NCBI GenBank assembly: GCA_014695295.1 | Contig: JACJNY010000057.1 | Coordinates: forward strand, 62,001 to 126,000 | Direction of reading: 5' to 3' | DNA: 64,000 nt | Source of the DNA: Microcoleus sp. FACHB-61 | Lineage (GTDB): Bacteria > Cyanobacteriota > Cyanobacteriia > Cyanobacteriales > Microcoleaceae | Shown: positions 26,101 to 35,270 of the stretch, piece by piece | Numbering within the stretch: position 1 is the first letter of the stretch | Layout of the letters: the number at the start of each line of letters is the position of its first letter | The notes under the pieces: generated by a model | Database searches by the model: none | Told to the model about the DNA's origin: nothing | Seen by the model: the letters and a program-made list of their open reading frames with translations, nothing else | Program-made: the position numbers and the translations under genes

Positions 26101-28335
26101 TTTCGTGCCGACTGCATTAAAGATGAAACTGGCAATTTAATTGGGCTAGTGGGAGTAATTACCGACATCACCGAACGCAAACAAGCCGAGATGGCGCTGC
26201 TGCTGCAATTAAGGCGAGAACGGCTGGTAGTTGCCATGCTCGATCGCATTCGCTCCTCCCTCAATTTAGAAGAAGTCCTCACCACTGCTGTCGAACAAGT
26301 GCGGCAATTTTTGCAAACAGACCGCACAGTTATTTACCGCTTTAATCCCGACTGGAGCGGCTTTGTGGTTGTGGAATCCGTGGCAAAAAATAGAATTTCT
26401 ATGCACGATTTTCACAACTTTGATTGGTGTTTTAGAGATAGATTTGTTGATGTTTACCAGCAAGGCTATATTCGCTCTATGGAAGATATTCACAGTGAAA
26501 ATCTGAGCGAATGCCACTTGAAATTTCTCGAACAATTTGAAGTAAAAGCTAACTTAATAGTGCCGATTTTAAAAGCACGAGAAAGCATTTCCCAAGCCGA
26601 ACCGACCGCAGGAAATCAGCTCTGGGGACTGCTGATCGCCCACGATTGCAGCGGCCCCCGTTCCTGGGAGGCCTCAGAAATAGAATCCCTCCGGCAATTG
26701 TGCGTGCAATTGGCGATCGCGATCCAGCAATCGACGCTATTTCAACAAGCACAAACCGAAATTGCCGATCGCAAACTTGCAGAATCTGCCCTCCAACAAG
26801 CCAAAGAAGCCGCAGAAAGCGCCAACCGCGCCAAAACCGAATTTCTCGCCAACATGAGCCACGAACTGCGCACGCCTTTAAACGGCGTTTTAGGTTACGC
26901 TCAAATTCTCAAAACCGACAAAGACTTAAGCTCAGATCACCAAGAAAGTCTCAGCAATATTCAACAGTGCGGTCAACACCTGCTGATGTTAATCGACGAT
27001 GTTTTAGACCTCTCCAAAATCGAAGCTAGAAAAATGGAACTCTACCCGGAAGAGTTAAATTTTCTAAATTTCACGAAAAACATTGCCGACCTCTTTCAGA
27101 TGCGGGCCAATCAAAAAGCAATTTCCTTCAATTACGAACAAGTATCTCCCCTGCCTAGCTGCGTCCGTGTCGATCAAAAAAGATTGCGCCAAATTCTCAT
27201 AAATTTACTCAGCAATGCCGTTAAATTTACGGACAGCGGCGGAGTGACTCTCAAAGTCGGCTATGTCGGCACGGGGGCGTGGAGTCGAGGTCAAGGAGAA
27301 AATTATGAATTCTCAATTTTGAGTGAGGAACTGAAAGAAAATTATATGCGCTTCGCCCACAATGCGATCGCAGCCAAACACGCTTTAAAAATCCGCTTTC
27401 AAGTCGAGGATACCGGCACTGGAATAGACAGAAGCCAGTTAGAAGAAATATTTTTGCCCTTCCACCAAGTAGGAAGCAATACCTTTATTGAAGGTACAGG
27501 TTTAGGACTCTCGATCAGCCAGAAATTAGCGAAACTGATGGGTACCGAAATTCGTGTCCACAGCACTTTGGGAAAGGGCAGCACTTTTTGGGTAGATTTA
27601 GAATTGCCCGCAGCAAAACGGTATTTGGAGGTGTCTCCTTTGCGGGAAAAACGCTGGGTAGTCGGTTTTGTCGGCAACAAGCGGAAAGTTCTAATTGTGG
27701 ACGACAATCAACTAAATCGCGATTTGTTGTGCCGGCTGCTGCGGCGTTTGGGATTTGAAGTTGTAGAGATGAAAAACGGTCAAGAATGCCTCTGCAAAAC
27801 AATAGAATTTCAGCCGGATGTGATTTTAATAGACTTGCGGATGCCTGCAATGGATGGCTTAGAAACAGCAAGGAGACTGCGGCAGTTGCCGGAATTAAAA
27901 GATGTCGTGTTAATCGCGATGTCAGCTAGCGTTTTCGAGGCTACGCAGCAAGAGAGCATCCTCGCAGGGTGCGATGCTTTTCTTCCCAAGCCGATCGAAG
28001 CAAATCACTTTTTGGAACAGTTACGCCTGCACTTGGGACTAGAATGGATTTACGAGGAATCTTCGGAAAGCCAAAAACGCAAAACTCCCAGTTTGTCACC
28101 AGCATCTGATTTTCCTGCTTATTCTTCTCTGTTACCTGCGGCTTCTGAGTCGATAGCAAAAATTTTGAAACTCGCAGCTATGGGCGACATTGAAGAAATT
28201 TTTGACGGGATTGCTAAGCTGGAAATTTTAGAGCCAAAATTAGTGCCGTTTGTCTCGAAGCTGCGCCAACTTGCTAAGGGATTTCAGCTCAAACAAATTC
28301 GGAATATTTTAAAGAAATATATCGAGGGAAAATAG
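23140..28335 (+). CDS. Hybrid histidine kinase: REC, seven PAS, CBCR-like GAF, kinase, REC
   Basis: 1731 residues, no membrane helix. Order: receiver (11-130; LLVEDNPQEAEL, DIILLDLSLP), seven PAS/PAC units starting near 146, 281, 406, 541, 657, 777 and 900, a GAF domain (about 1034-1200), H-box FLANMSHELRTPL (near 1236), ATPase domain to about 1487, and a second receiver (1516-1640; VLIVDDNQLNRDLL, VILIDLRMP). The last 90 residues are a helical tail common in cyanobacterial hybrid kinases. The GAF has a DWCF motif (Cys1097) and a Cys-His (1125-1126) in ECHLKFLEQF, the pattern of DXCF cyanobacteriochromes, so bilin binding and light sensing are possible. Output target unknown. Confidence 0.92.
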   Translation: MKSVLNLAVPPICFKVLLVEDNPQEAELIEDLLSEIGGLQRILLTKVERLSEAQQRLNEETFDIILLDLSLPDSLGIETVARIQEYGVNVPIVVLTAQNDEELALRLISVGVQDYLVKRKIDSELLIRSLRYAIERQNNQDALRNSEEKYRSVVENSLIGIAIIAPIIDREIPQNCNWIEVNDALCNLLGYERYELVQKNWLELTHPEDLDANFEKFSQMLAGSIDGYILDKRCLRKDGEIVHTRVSLRCIRRQDGSIDRIIEVVLDVSDRYRYEAKLKASEEFLNHTINATPDPIFVKDEQHRWMILNDAFCQLVGKSRQELVGQSDYEFFPKSEAAVFWTKDEEVLTTGVCLETEDKFTDTAGKEHIISTKKSVFKRADGSKVIVGTIRDFTEYRRQQKALEQSEARFQKLVANLPGAIYQLRRSATGEISFPYVSSGSRQLYELEAEAIEQNAELMFSGIHADDLLNLEASIEISAATLEPWQQQWRQTLPSGKVKWLQGAARPERLNNKTKPGSEGDILWDGLVMDITELKQAQTERDRFFTISLDLLCIVDFEGNFKRLNPAWSTVLGYSSAELVAKPMIEFVHPDDREATVAEGAKLIAGTSSISFENRYICKDGSYKCLLWTASPFSEEGLIYSVGHDITSRKQAESQLQRQAVAMSAAYDGIAIFNENKECIYSNDAYLKMYGLASTSQLYGKKWEMLYSKAENIFLELQIMPMLLQKGYCNIEATGQRRDGTKFPQELSLTMLAGGEIISIVRDITNRKQVESALRSSQRRYQTLAEASPVCIFHTDTSGNCLYVNQRWSEITGLKAEIAAEIGWMNAIHPDDAERVKNEWHRAIIEKIPFKSEYRFQRPDGRVSWVIGQAIAEIGDKREIKGYIGTITDISDRKQAEFDLLRVTQAVESTSDAIGIADLRGRSIYHNQAFVQRYGYTPEELNTAGGATALYPQTKVLVEMFKTIRKGKSWQGELKIKTKTNELLTTLFRADCIKDETGNLIGLVGVITDITERKQAEMALLLQLRRERLVVAMLDRIRSSLNLEEVLTTAVEQVRQFLQTDRTVIYRFNPDWSGFVVVESVAKNRISMHDFHNFDWCFRDRFVDVYQQGYIRSMEDIHSENLSECHLKFLEQFEVKANLIVPILKARESISQAEPTAGNQLWGLLIAHDCSGPRSWEASEIESLRQLCVQLAIAIQQSTLFQQAQTEIADRKLAESALQQAKEAAESANRAKTEFLANMSHELRTPLNGVLGYAQILKTDKDLSSDHQESLSNIQQCGQHLLMLIDDVLDLSKIEARKMELYPEELNFLNFTKNIADLFQMRANQKAISFNYEQVSPLPSCVRVDQKRLRQILINLLSNAVKFTDSGGVTLKVGYVGTGAWSRGQGENYEFSILSEELKENYMRFAHNAIAAKHALKIRFQVEDTGTGIDRSQLEEIFLPFHQVGSNTFIEGTGLGLSISQKLAKLMGTEIRVHSTLGKGSTFWVDLELPAAKRYLEVSPLREKRWVVGFVGNKRKVLIVDDNQLNRDLLCRLLRRLGFEVVEMKNGQECLCKTIEFQPDVILIDLRMPAMDGLETARRLRQLPELKDVVLIAMSASVFEATQQESILAGCDAFLPKPIEANHFLEQLRLHLGLEWIYEESSESQKRKTPSLSPASDFPAYSSLLPAASESIAKILKLAAMGDIEEIFDGIAKLEILEPKLVPFVSKLRQLAKGFQLKQIRNILKKYIEGK

Positions 28336-28716
28336 TAGAAATATCATGGTTTAGAGCTTGCAGGCAACAGATAATCTAGATGCGCAGCAGCCTACCGCTG
28401 CGTTATTTAGCCGGATATGGGGCAATTGTCGATCGGGCAATTGTCAGTGCAGGCGGTCGTAAGTCCCCACATTAAACAAATTGTTTTGCTGCTTTAGAAG
28501 TGGCCCTCTAGCGAGTCCGATCAACTGCTGTTAAATGCCAGATATCTTTGGGTACAGCAGAGATTTTGAGCAGCAGCGGAGCGGGTTCTATATTAGCGTG
28601 TTTTGTACTATTTCAAACAACAATTTTCTGGTAAACTAAAGTGGAAAGTTGCTTTCCATCCCTAGACTGAAGTCCCAGGGTTTGCAGGCTATTTTTTGAC
28701 AATAGAGTTTTTGAGA
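28336..28716. other. Gap before the LpxB-related gene
   Basis: About 380 bases with no recognisable gene. A GCTTGCAGG/CAGCAGC-rich section near 28350-28400 has no clear structure. The LpxB-related gene lacks an ATG; candidate starts TTG 28696, TTG 28711 and GTG 28717 lie at the end of this stretch. Confidence 0.4.
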
Positions 28717-30111
28717 GTGTTGGGATTGAAATTACTTTGCCTCAGTAACGGCCACGGAGAAGACGCGATCGCCCTTCGCATCTTGCGGGAACTGCAACAG
28801 CACCCACATCCCCCAGAATTAGCCGTGTTTCCGCTAGTGGGCGAAGGGCAAGCTTTCGCTCAACTAGAAAACGTCCGCATCATCGGCCCGGTGCAGCGGA
28901 TGCCTTCGGGCGGCTTTATTTACATGGACGGAAGGGAATTTTTGCGCGATGTCAAAGGCGGCCTGATTCAGTTGACCCTAGCTCAGTTTAAAGCCATCCG
29001 CGCATGGGTGCGGACGCAACAACAGTCTGGAAATCAAGACGCTGTTATTTTAGCCTGCGGGGATATTGTACCGCTGCTGTTTGCTTGGCTCAGCGGCGCG
29101 CCCTATGCCTTTGTCGGTACGGCAAAGTCCGAGTATTATTTGCGCGACGAGGGCGGGCCTCTGACTGGCAAATCCCGCCTCTTTGCTGGGTGGGGTTTAC
29201 CACGATCGGTTTATTTGCCTTGGGAGCGCTGGTTGATGACTCGATCGCGCTGTCGAGCAGTTTTTGCTAGGGACGGGCTGACCGCCGAGACTTTACAAAA
29301 GCTGGGAATTCCCGCTTACAATCTCGGAAATCCGATGATGGACGGACTCGAACCGGAAAACCCAGCCGGTTTTTACGGCCCTGACGCAGAGTTTCGGGAA
29401 ATGGAGCGATCGCTCATCATCACTTTACTCCCCGGTTCTAGAGCGCCGGAAGCCTATGCTAATTGGCTGCTAATAGTAGAGGCTGTAGCCGGAATTTTGT
29501 CGCTGTTTGCCGATCGCAAATTGTTATTTTTCGGAGCGATTTCTCCCGAGTTAAACTTAGAAGCTTTGCGACCTAGTTTAGATTTTTTCGGCTGGCGACA
29601 AGAGGGGGAAATTAGAACGCAGCGGCGAGAAGGAAGTATTTTGCGACCTCCTGTTTCTAGTGCTCAAGAAATTCGGAAAGAATCTCCTAATTTGCTATTG
29701 CCCTTGACATTTGTGCAGAGAAACGCCACGATGATTTTGACTCAGCAAAGTTTTAACGATTGTTTGTACGAAGCCGATTTAGCAATAGCAATGGCCGGAA
29801 CTGCTACAGAACAATTTGTAGGTTTAGGAAAACCGGCGATCGCCATTCCCGGAAAAGGCCCGCAATTTACTTTCGCTTTTGCAGAAGCTCAAAGTCGCCT
29901 GTTAGGCCCGTCATTAATTTTAGTCAAACATCCCGCCGAAGTTGCCGGCGCCGTGCAGTCTTTGTTCCGCGACCCCGACAGGTTGCAGCTAATCGCTGAA
30001 AATGGCTTGCGCCGCATGGGAGAACCCGGTGCAGCAGCCAGAATTGCCGAGTGTTTAATTCAGCGCTTGGGCGGTGAATCCAGCAATTCTCAATTGCCTC
30101 CAATACACTAG
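28717..30111 (+). CDS. Lipid-A-disaccharide synthase-related protein
   Basis: About 464 residues from the GTG at 28717; TTG starts at 28696 and 28711 are alternatives because no ATG is in frame nearby. The N-terminus LLCLSNGHGEDAIALRIL marks a glycosyltransferase-B-like protein of the LpxB-related cyanobacterial family. Other family stretches are ACGDIVPLLFAWLSG, FVGTAKSEYY, LGNPMMDGL, LLPGSRAPEAY and the late AMAGTATEQFVGLGKPAIAIP. Most cyanobacteria lack standard lipid A, so this paralogue family probably acts on another glycolipid; the reaction is unknown. It is a single gene with convergent comB-like neighbour. Confidence 0.8.
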   Translation: MLGLKLLCLSNGHGEDAIALRILRELQQHPHPPELAVFPLVGEGQAFAQLENVRIIGPVQRMPSGGFIYMDGREFLRDVKGGLIQLTLAQFKAIRAWVRTQQQSGNQDAVILACGDIVPLLFAWLSGAPYAFVGTAKSEYYLRDEGGPLTGKSRLFAGWGLPRSVYLPWERWLMTRSRCRAVFARDGLTAETLQKLGIPAYNLGNPMMDGLEPENPAGFYGPDAEFREMERSLIITLLPGSRAPEAYANWLLIVEAVAGILSLFADRKLLFFGAISPELNLEALRPSLDFFGWRQEGEIRTQRREGSILRPPVSSAQEIRKESPNLLLPLTFVQRNATMILTQQSFNDCLYEADLAIAMAGTATEQFVGLGKPAIAIPGKGPQFTFAFAEAQSRLLGPSLILVKHPAEVAGAVQSLFRDPDRLQLIAENGLRRMGEPGAAARIAECLIQRLGGESSNSQLPPIH

Positions 30112-30200
30112 GGACACAACATTATTTATGTCTCTACCGAATATCTTTAATTTTACTTTTTAAACAAAATCTCGTTCGCTAACTACTAACTTCCGTTGTA

Positions 30201-30258
30201 TGCAGCATCGGAATGCAAGTCCTCTGATTTATATGATAACTTGCATTCCGATGCTGCA
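30201..30258. repeat. Perfect 20-bp inverted repeat
   Basis: The arm at 30201-30220 (TGCAGCATCGGAATGCAAGT) is matched without mismatch by 30239-30258, with an 18-base loop. It lies between the convergent LpxB-related and comB-like genes and could be a two-way terminator or a small mobile hairpin. No other copy is seen in the window. Confidence 0.8.
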
Positions 30259-30334
30259 AACCTATTTTATTGTGGTTGTTCCAGTAGGGTGCGCCGGGCC
30301 GCGCAGCTTACTAATACACCACTCGCAGACAAAT

Positions 30335-31126
30335 TTAATTCGCCGTTTTTTCCGAAGATTGATTCCAGAAATTAGCTTGAGGAATTTTAAAATCCGACTT
30401 AACCAAAACTCCCGGTTCTCGCTGCACGGGCAGCACATCTAAAGTATCCGTTTGCGCGCAATATTTTAAATCTTCAATAACACCTAAGCCGAGGAGGCGC
30501 TGGCCGTGACTGGCCCTTTCCAACAATTCGTGCAACCGATCTTGCCAGTGCAGGTAAAGAGCAATAGCCGCAAATACTTCATCGTTACCAGCAAAATCGC
30601 TCGCAGGAATACCGCTTTCTGCCAGGAGACTTTGGGCGATCGCACCAGCACAAACCGTATCTTCCAACGAATAACTCCCTTCCCAACCAGAACCCACAAT
30701 CCAAATAGTTTCCGGCTGTTTATTTAACAAAAACTGCACCACAGATTTGCGGTTAATCAAAGCCGCCGTTAACACAGTTGCAGCAGCTTGCACTCGCTCC
30801 AGAGCCCGAGTACCGTTAGTTGTGCTGATAAAAATTCGCTTCCCAGTCACCTTTTCTGGCGTGCAGTCGAAGGGGGAATTCCCCATGTCAAATCCGTCCA
30901 CTTTGCCGCCGCCGCGCTCTCCGGCGCGAATCCTCTTATCTGCCGGCCATTTTTCGCTCTCGGCCATCAGCTTATCTAAGTCGCTGAAAACTTGGACAGC
31001 TTCCGCCCCATTATTCAGGGCCGTTGCCATAGTCGTAGTCGCCCGCAGCACATCAACTGCGATCGCGCAAGCCGGCATTTTGTCGGCTGGCGTAAGTTCC
31101 GGGGTATGGTAAATAAAAAGCTTCAC
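30335..31126 (-). CDS. 2-phosphosulfolactate phosphatase family protein (ComB-like)
   Basis: 263 residues, full length for ComB. Signature stretches are [50 protein letters not shown] and '[17 protein letters not shown]', in the family order. ComB removes phosphate from 2-phosphosulfolactate in archaeal coenzyme M synthesis; in cyanobacteria the real substrate may be a related sulfonate ester or phospho-acid. Cytoplasmic, metal dependent. It is divergent from the EI24 gene (about 90 bases apart). Confidence 0.88.
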   Translation of the reverse strand: MKLFIYHTPELTPADKMPACAIAVDVLRATTTMATALNNGAEAVQVFSDLDKLMAESEKWPADKRIRAGERGGGKVDGFDMGNSPFDCTPEKVTGKRIFISTTNGTRALERVQAAATVLTAALINRKSVVQFLLNKQPETIWIVGSGWEGSYSLEDTVCAGAIAQSLLAESGIPASDFAGNDEVFAAIALYLHWQDRLHELLERASHGQRLLGLGVIEDLKYCAQTDTLDVLPVQREPGVLVKSDFKIPQANFWNQSSEKTAN

Positions 31127-31215
31127 TTTTGGGCTACCTGCGATAAATCCTCATCAGCAATAATAATGGAAAGTGGATAATAGAAAATAGAGTCGAGTCC
31201 TCAAAAGCAGAAAAT

Positions 31216-32109
31216 ATGTCAAAACAGCTAAATTCAAACCCCGCCCACGCCGCCATTACCGCACCAATTGGACTCCTGGCAGGTTTCACCTATCCTTTGC
31301 GAGCTTTCACGCTGATTTTGCAAACTCCCAAGCTGTGGACTTATGTATTAGTTCCTGTGGTGCTAAATTTTATAATTGGTATTGGTCTTTATTTAAGCTT
31401 GCTATTTCCCAGTTTGGCAGGGATAGACGTTTTAGTTGCCGATTTGTCCGTCCGATTTAATGCTCTAATTGCGAGTTTTCCAGCTTGGCTCAGCTTTCTT
31501 GGCGTGTTAACAGTCGCTTTCGGCTGGCTGCTGCGCGTACTCCTAGTGTCAGGACTTTTGCTGATAATTGGATTTTTGTTAGTGCAGTTTGGCGTGATTT
31601 TAGGTTCGCCCTGGTACGGCAAACTTTCCGAACAATTGGAACTGCTGCGGAACGGTCAATTGCCCGCAGAAGCACCAATGAATCTGGCGAGTAGTTTTGG
31701 GGATATTCAAAGGGCGATCGCCTTTGAACTGCGAAAACTACAAATTTTGTTGAGCGTCGGTATACCGCTGCTGCTGCTAAATTTTATCCCTGGTGTCGGC
31801 TCTATTCTTAGCAGTTTGGGTGGCGTAGCTTTGGGCGCGACTATTGTCTGTTTGGACTTTTTAGATGCACCTTTGGAGAGGCGCAGGCGACCTTTTCAGG
31901 AGAAATTGGAGATAATTTGGGCGAGTTTGCCGGCCAGTGGGAGTTTTGGTGTGGTTTGTTTGGGTTTGGTGAGCATTCCGCTGTTGAATCTGTTGGCGAT
32001 TCCGCTGTGCGTGACGGCGGGAACTTTGTTTTTTTGCGATCGCATTTGGCCGGCCCGCTTTGCCCCAGAAGAGAGAAGTATCGCTCAAGAAACTAACATT
32101 ACAAATTAA
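31216..32109 (+). CDS. EI24/CysZ-like membrane protein
   Basis: 297 residues with about five hydrophobic segments (31-60, 95-130, 175-215 and 235-270 in outline). The N-terminus GLLAGFTYPLRAFTLILQTP followed by 'LWTYVLVPVVLNFIIG' and the central 'GSPWYGKLSEQLE', 'FLDAPLERRRRPFQEK' are typical of the EI24 family (related to CysZ). CysZ proteins take part in sulfate uptake, but the cyanobacterial members are not tested as far as I know. The gene runs alone; the ComB-like gene next to it also belongs to sulfur chemistry by name, which may be chance. Confidence 0.82.
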   Translation: MSKQLNSNPAHAAITAPIGLLAGFTYPLRAFTLILQTPKLWTYVLVPVVLNFIIGIGLYLSLLFPSLAGIDVLVADLSVRFNALIASFPAWLSFLGVLTVAFGWLLRVLLVSGLLLIIGFLLVQFGVILGSPWYGKLSEQLELLRNGQLPAEAPMNLASSFGDIQRAIAFELRKLQILLSVGIPLLLLNFIPGVGSILSSLGGVALGATIVCLDFLDAPLERRRRPFQEKLEIIWASLPASGSFGVVCLGLVSIPLLNLLAIPLCVTAGTLFFCDRIWPARFAPEERSIAQETNITN

Positions 32110-32133
32110 AAACTAGGCAGATGCCTCTACCTT

Positions 32134-32388
32134 CTACTGAATGCCTTCTCCCTTCGGCTGCCTCTGGGAGTTAAGATCCAGAAACGGGCTTAAAAACAGC
32201 CAACTAAGGAAGAAGAATGAAGCTGTAAATAGCTGGACAATATCGATCGCCGACAAATATCCGTCAGATAATAGTGCAATACTTCTATCTGTCAGCCCGA
32301 ATATCCAAGAGAGAATCCCAAACACCCAAATGCCTTTTTGGAGCATTGGCAAAAATGCTGAAAGTTCGGAGTTTTGCTGCTTGTTCAT
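32134..32388 (-). CDS. Small hypothetical membrane protein
   Basis: 84 residues with two hydrophobic segments (GIWVFGILSWIFGLT and LFTASFFFLSWLFLSPF). The first ten residues are polar. It converges with the EI24 gene and ends 24 bases after it. No family is recognised. The clear two-helix pattern and codon use favour a real small gene, although no homologue can be named. Confidence 0.5.
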   Translation of the reverse strand: MNKQQNSELSAFLPMLQKGIWVFGILSWIFGLTDRSIALLSDGYLSAIDIVQLFTASFFFLSWLFLSPFLDLNSQRQPKGEGIQ

Positions 32389-32695
32389 TGATTTAGCCCT
32401 TGTTTGCGAAGGATCTGATTAGCCGGGGCACGCCAAGGGCTTAAGGATTTTTGGTGTCTCCTCGGATTCCCTTTGTTATCTATATGTTAAGAAATGTTTC
32501 TCGATATGACCACTCGCCCTGGGAGGGATTTCCGCATCTATCTCAAGAGGTAGTCGCCGCCCTAACAAAGAGTGATATTTGCTACACTTTGGTAGGATGC
32601 GCGATCGCGATCGGGTTCTGGGCCACTCTTGCCATGAGTCCCAGGCGCTTGATATAGTGGGTCACAGGCTACGTAAAAGAGCGAAATCACAAATT
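32389..32695. other. Gap before the MBOAT gene
   Basis: About 300 bases. Plus-strand frames run through here (to 32579 and beyond) and join the acyltransferase frame, but they lack its hydrophobic N-terminus, so they are taken as 5' untranslated sequence. It should contain the promoter for the acyltransferase/SGNH pair. Confidence 0.4.
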
Positions 32696-34201
32696 ATGTT
32701 ATTTAACAGTATTGAATTTTTAGTATTTTTTGCGATTGTTTTCGTCATATATTATTTCCCTCCGTTGCAAAAAGTGCAGGTTCCCATCCTGATAATTGCC
32801 AGCTTTATTTTTTACAGTTGGAGCGCCCCCGCACTGTTGCTGATCCTGCTACTTTCCATTATTATCAACGCTACAGTCAGCTTTCAAGTGGCCCGGATTT
32901 CTGACAAGAAACAGCGATTTTTTTGGGCTTTATCGGGAGTCGTTCTCAATGTATTAATTTTGAGCTTGTTTAAATACGCTGGTTTGCTAACTAACTTTGT
33001 TGCCGATGTTTTTAATATTGCTCGCTCCGAAGGCAGCATTGCTTATTTATTCTTAAAATTGCCTCTGCCTATCGGCATTTCTTTCTACACATTTGAAGGC
33101 ATAAGTTTAATCGTAGACGTACTGACTCAAAAAAACAAAAGCGAAACCGCAGCAAACGCTTACGTCTCGCCAAACTTTAGCCAACACCTGCTAAATACTT
33201 CATTTTTTATTAGCTTTTTCCCCAATTTACTGTCAGGCCCGATTTTAAAATCTAAGGCTTTTTATCCCCAGATTGTTCCTAAATACTTTAAAGAGATTCC
33301 TTGGAATTTCATTTTTAGATCGCTCGTTGTCGGCTACTTCCTAAAAATGGTCATCGCCGACAACTTAAAAGACTATACCTTCTGGATCAGCTTTCCCTAC
33401 TACCAAGGATTTGGAACTATTACCAACCTGACGCTGCTGTTCGGCTACTCAATACAAATCTTCGCCGATTTTGCCGGTTACTCCTTAATTGCGATCGGTT
33501 TTGCAGCCGCTTTGGGCTACAAAATTCCCGACAATTTCGACTTTCCCTACATCTCGCGTTCCCTATCCGAATTCTGGAGAAGGTGGCACATTTCCCTCTC
33601 AACTTGGCTCAGAGATTATCTATATTTTCCCCTCGGCGGAAACCGCAAAGGAAAAATCAGAACTTATGTTAACTTAATGATAGTAATGACTTTAGGAGGA
33701 TTATGGCATGGGGCTGCTTGGAGTTATGCAGTTTGGGGAATTTATCACGGATTAGGTTTAGCAGTAGAACGCTTTTTTGGGTTCGACAAATCCAAAAACA
33801 AATTGCCAGAACCAAATCAACCAAAAACCAAACCAATTTGGCAGCAATTATTATTGGACAGCCTTAGCGTTTTAGGAATTTTCTCTTTTGTTTCCGTGGG
33901 ATGGCTGCTTTTCAAACTGCCTCGATTTGAAGAAGCGGTTGACTTCGCAGTTACTTTAGTTCGCAACTATAAAGTCAAGCCCGGTTGGAGTCACATTATT
34001 CCGACGCTAATTTTTTCGCTACCAGTAGTGATTTATCACATTCCCCATTTTCCCACTTGGCAAAATCGGATGAAACAGGATTCAAATAAAAACGGTCAAA
34101 AAGTCTGGAGCCTTTATCAAGATTTAGCTTTAGGAATTATGCTAGCAATGATATTCCTCAACAGTGGCAGCTCAAAACAATTTATTTATTTCCAATTCTA
34201 G
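32696..34201 (+). CDS. MBOAT family O-acyltransferase (AlgI-like)
   Basis: 501 residues from the ATG at 32696, which gives the usual N-terminus MLFNSIEFLVFFAIVFVIYY; the frame is open further upstream but without this pattern. It has about ten membrane helices. Family landmarks are RWHISLSTWLRDYLYFPLGG, VMTLGGLWHGAAWSYAVWG with the conserved His, and 'SNPNLLSGPI'-like FFPNLLSGPILK. AlgI-type proteins move acyl groups across the membrane to acylate exopolysaccharide or cell wall. The next gene, 10 bases downstream, encodes an SGNH-like partner, as in alginate or cellulose acetylation systems. Confidence 0.92.
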   Translation: MLFNSIEFLVFFAIVFVIYYFPPLQKVQVPILIIASFIFYSWSAPALLLILLLSIIINATVSFQVARISDKKQRFFWALSGVVLNVLILSLFKYAGLLTNFVADVFNIARSEGSIAYLFLKLPLPIGISFYTFEGISLIVDVLTQKNKSETAANAYVSPNFSQHLLNTSFFISFFPNLLSGPILKSKAFYPQIVPKYFKEIPWNFIFRSLVVGYFLKMVIADNLKDYTFWISFPYYQGFGTITNLTLLFGYSIQIFADFAGYSLIAIGFAAALGYKIPDNFDFPYISRSLSEFWRRWHISLSTWLRDYLYFPLGGNRKGKIRTYVNLMIVMTLGGLWHGAAWSYAVWGIYHGLGLAVERFFGFDKSKNKLPEPNQPKTKPIWQQLLLDSLSVLGIFSFVSVGWLLFKLPRFEEAVDFAVTLVRNYKVKPGWSHIIPTLIFSLPVVIYHIPHFPTWQNRMKQDSNKNGQKVWSLYQDLALGIMLAMIFLNSGSSKQFIYFQF

Positions 34202-34211
34202 AAGGTGTTCT

Positions 34212-35165
34212 ATGTTTGTCAAATTCCCGTTGCGACCGATTTTGCGCCCGGTACTAATTTTTCTGTTTATAATGAGTTTTTATCAAGTGCTCGTCAGCGG
34301 CGGAGTTTTGCCTGCTTCCGACGGAGTTAGCCTGCTTCAAAATAATATTGTTAAAACTCAAAGGTATGTATATCAGGATAATTCCGATCTAAAAATGGTA
34401 ATGGTAGGTAGTTCTCTAGCTGCAAACCTTAATATTAAAGACATTGGAGAGGGCGTAAAGAGCATAGCTTTGGGGGGAGGAGCGAGCCAGACAGGTTTAG
34501 AAATAGTTAAAAGAAGTAAAAGCAAGCCTCCTATTGTTTTGGTAGAAATTAACGATACTATTGTTCGCAAAATAGATACAGAATTAATGGATTCTTTGTA
34601 TCATCCTATTTTTTATTGGTTACGCCAGTATCTACCAATGATGAGAGAGGAATACCGTCCAATTAGCATTTTTGTTGATTTTTTTAAAAGTCGCTCGAAG
34701 CCGAATCAAAAAATGACGCGAGAGGCTCTAGACAGATTAGAAGGTCGATATCTTACTCCTGAATTATCCCAAAAATCTATCCAAACTATAGTTGATATTC
34801 AAAGCCAACCTTTGTCTAAACAAGATGCAGAAAATATAAAAAAAGAAGCTGAGTTTATTAAAACTCAAATCGCAGAAATTAACAAGAATAGCGGGGCAAA
34901 AGTAGTTTTATTTGACATACCGCAAGAGTCGCGAGTTAACGCTGCAATCAGGAGAAAACAAGTCCAAGAATTGGCTAAAAAGCTGTTTCCGTCCGATCGT
35001 TTTGAGTGGCTGCCGCCCCCGAAAGAGCGAGAGTGGCGTACCAATGACGGCGTTCACTTGATCCGCAGCGACGCTAGAGATTTTGCCGAGTTTTTGAGGG
35101 ATCAATTGCTGGGCACGGTAGCGACGGGCTCTCTTGGCACCGCCCCTAGAAAAGAAAGCTTGTAA
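34212..35165 (+). CDS. SGNH-hydrolase-like protein, partner of the MBOAT acyltransferase
   Basis: 317 residues; the ATG at 34212 follows a GAAGGTG motif and lies 10 bases after the acyltransferase stop. Residues 9-30 form one membrane anchor (PVLIFLFIMSFYQVLVSGG). The exported part carries a GSSLAANL block (nucleophile Ser) and a late NDGVHLIRSDA (Asp/His pair), the two ends of an SGNH catalytic triad. An 'EINDT' segment lies between. It resembles AlgJ/DltD-like partners that pass the acyl group to a polymer. The polymer is unknown; nearby glycan genes suggest an exopolysaccharide. Confidence 0.78.
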   Translation: MFVKFPLRPILRPVLIFLFIMSFYQVLVSGGVLPASDGVSLLQNNIVKTQRYVYQDNSDLKMVMVGSSLAANLNIKDIGEGVKSIALGGGASQTGLEIVKRSKSKPPIVLVEINDTIVRKIDTELMDSLYHPIFYWLRQYLPMMREEYRPISIFVDFFKSRSKPNQKMTREALDRLEGRYLTPELSQKSIQTIVDIQSQPLSKQDAENIKKEAEFIKTQIAEINKNSGAKVVLFDIPQESRVNAAIRRKQVQELAKKLFPSDRFEWLPPPKEREWRTNDGVHLIRSDARDFAEFLRDQLLGTVATGSLGTAPRKESL

Positions 35166-35270
35166 TTTCTATTGAAGTATGATATACTACAAATTGAGCA
35201 AGTCTGGTTAAAGAACGATCGTGAGGTTTGTACTGAGGACTGAAGTCCTCAAAGCCCTAAAAAATAACAT

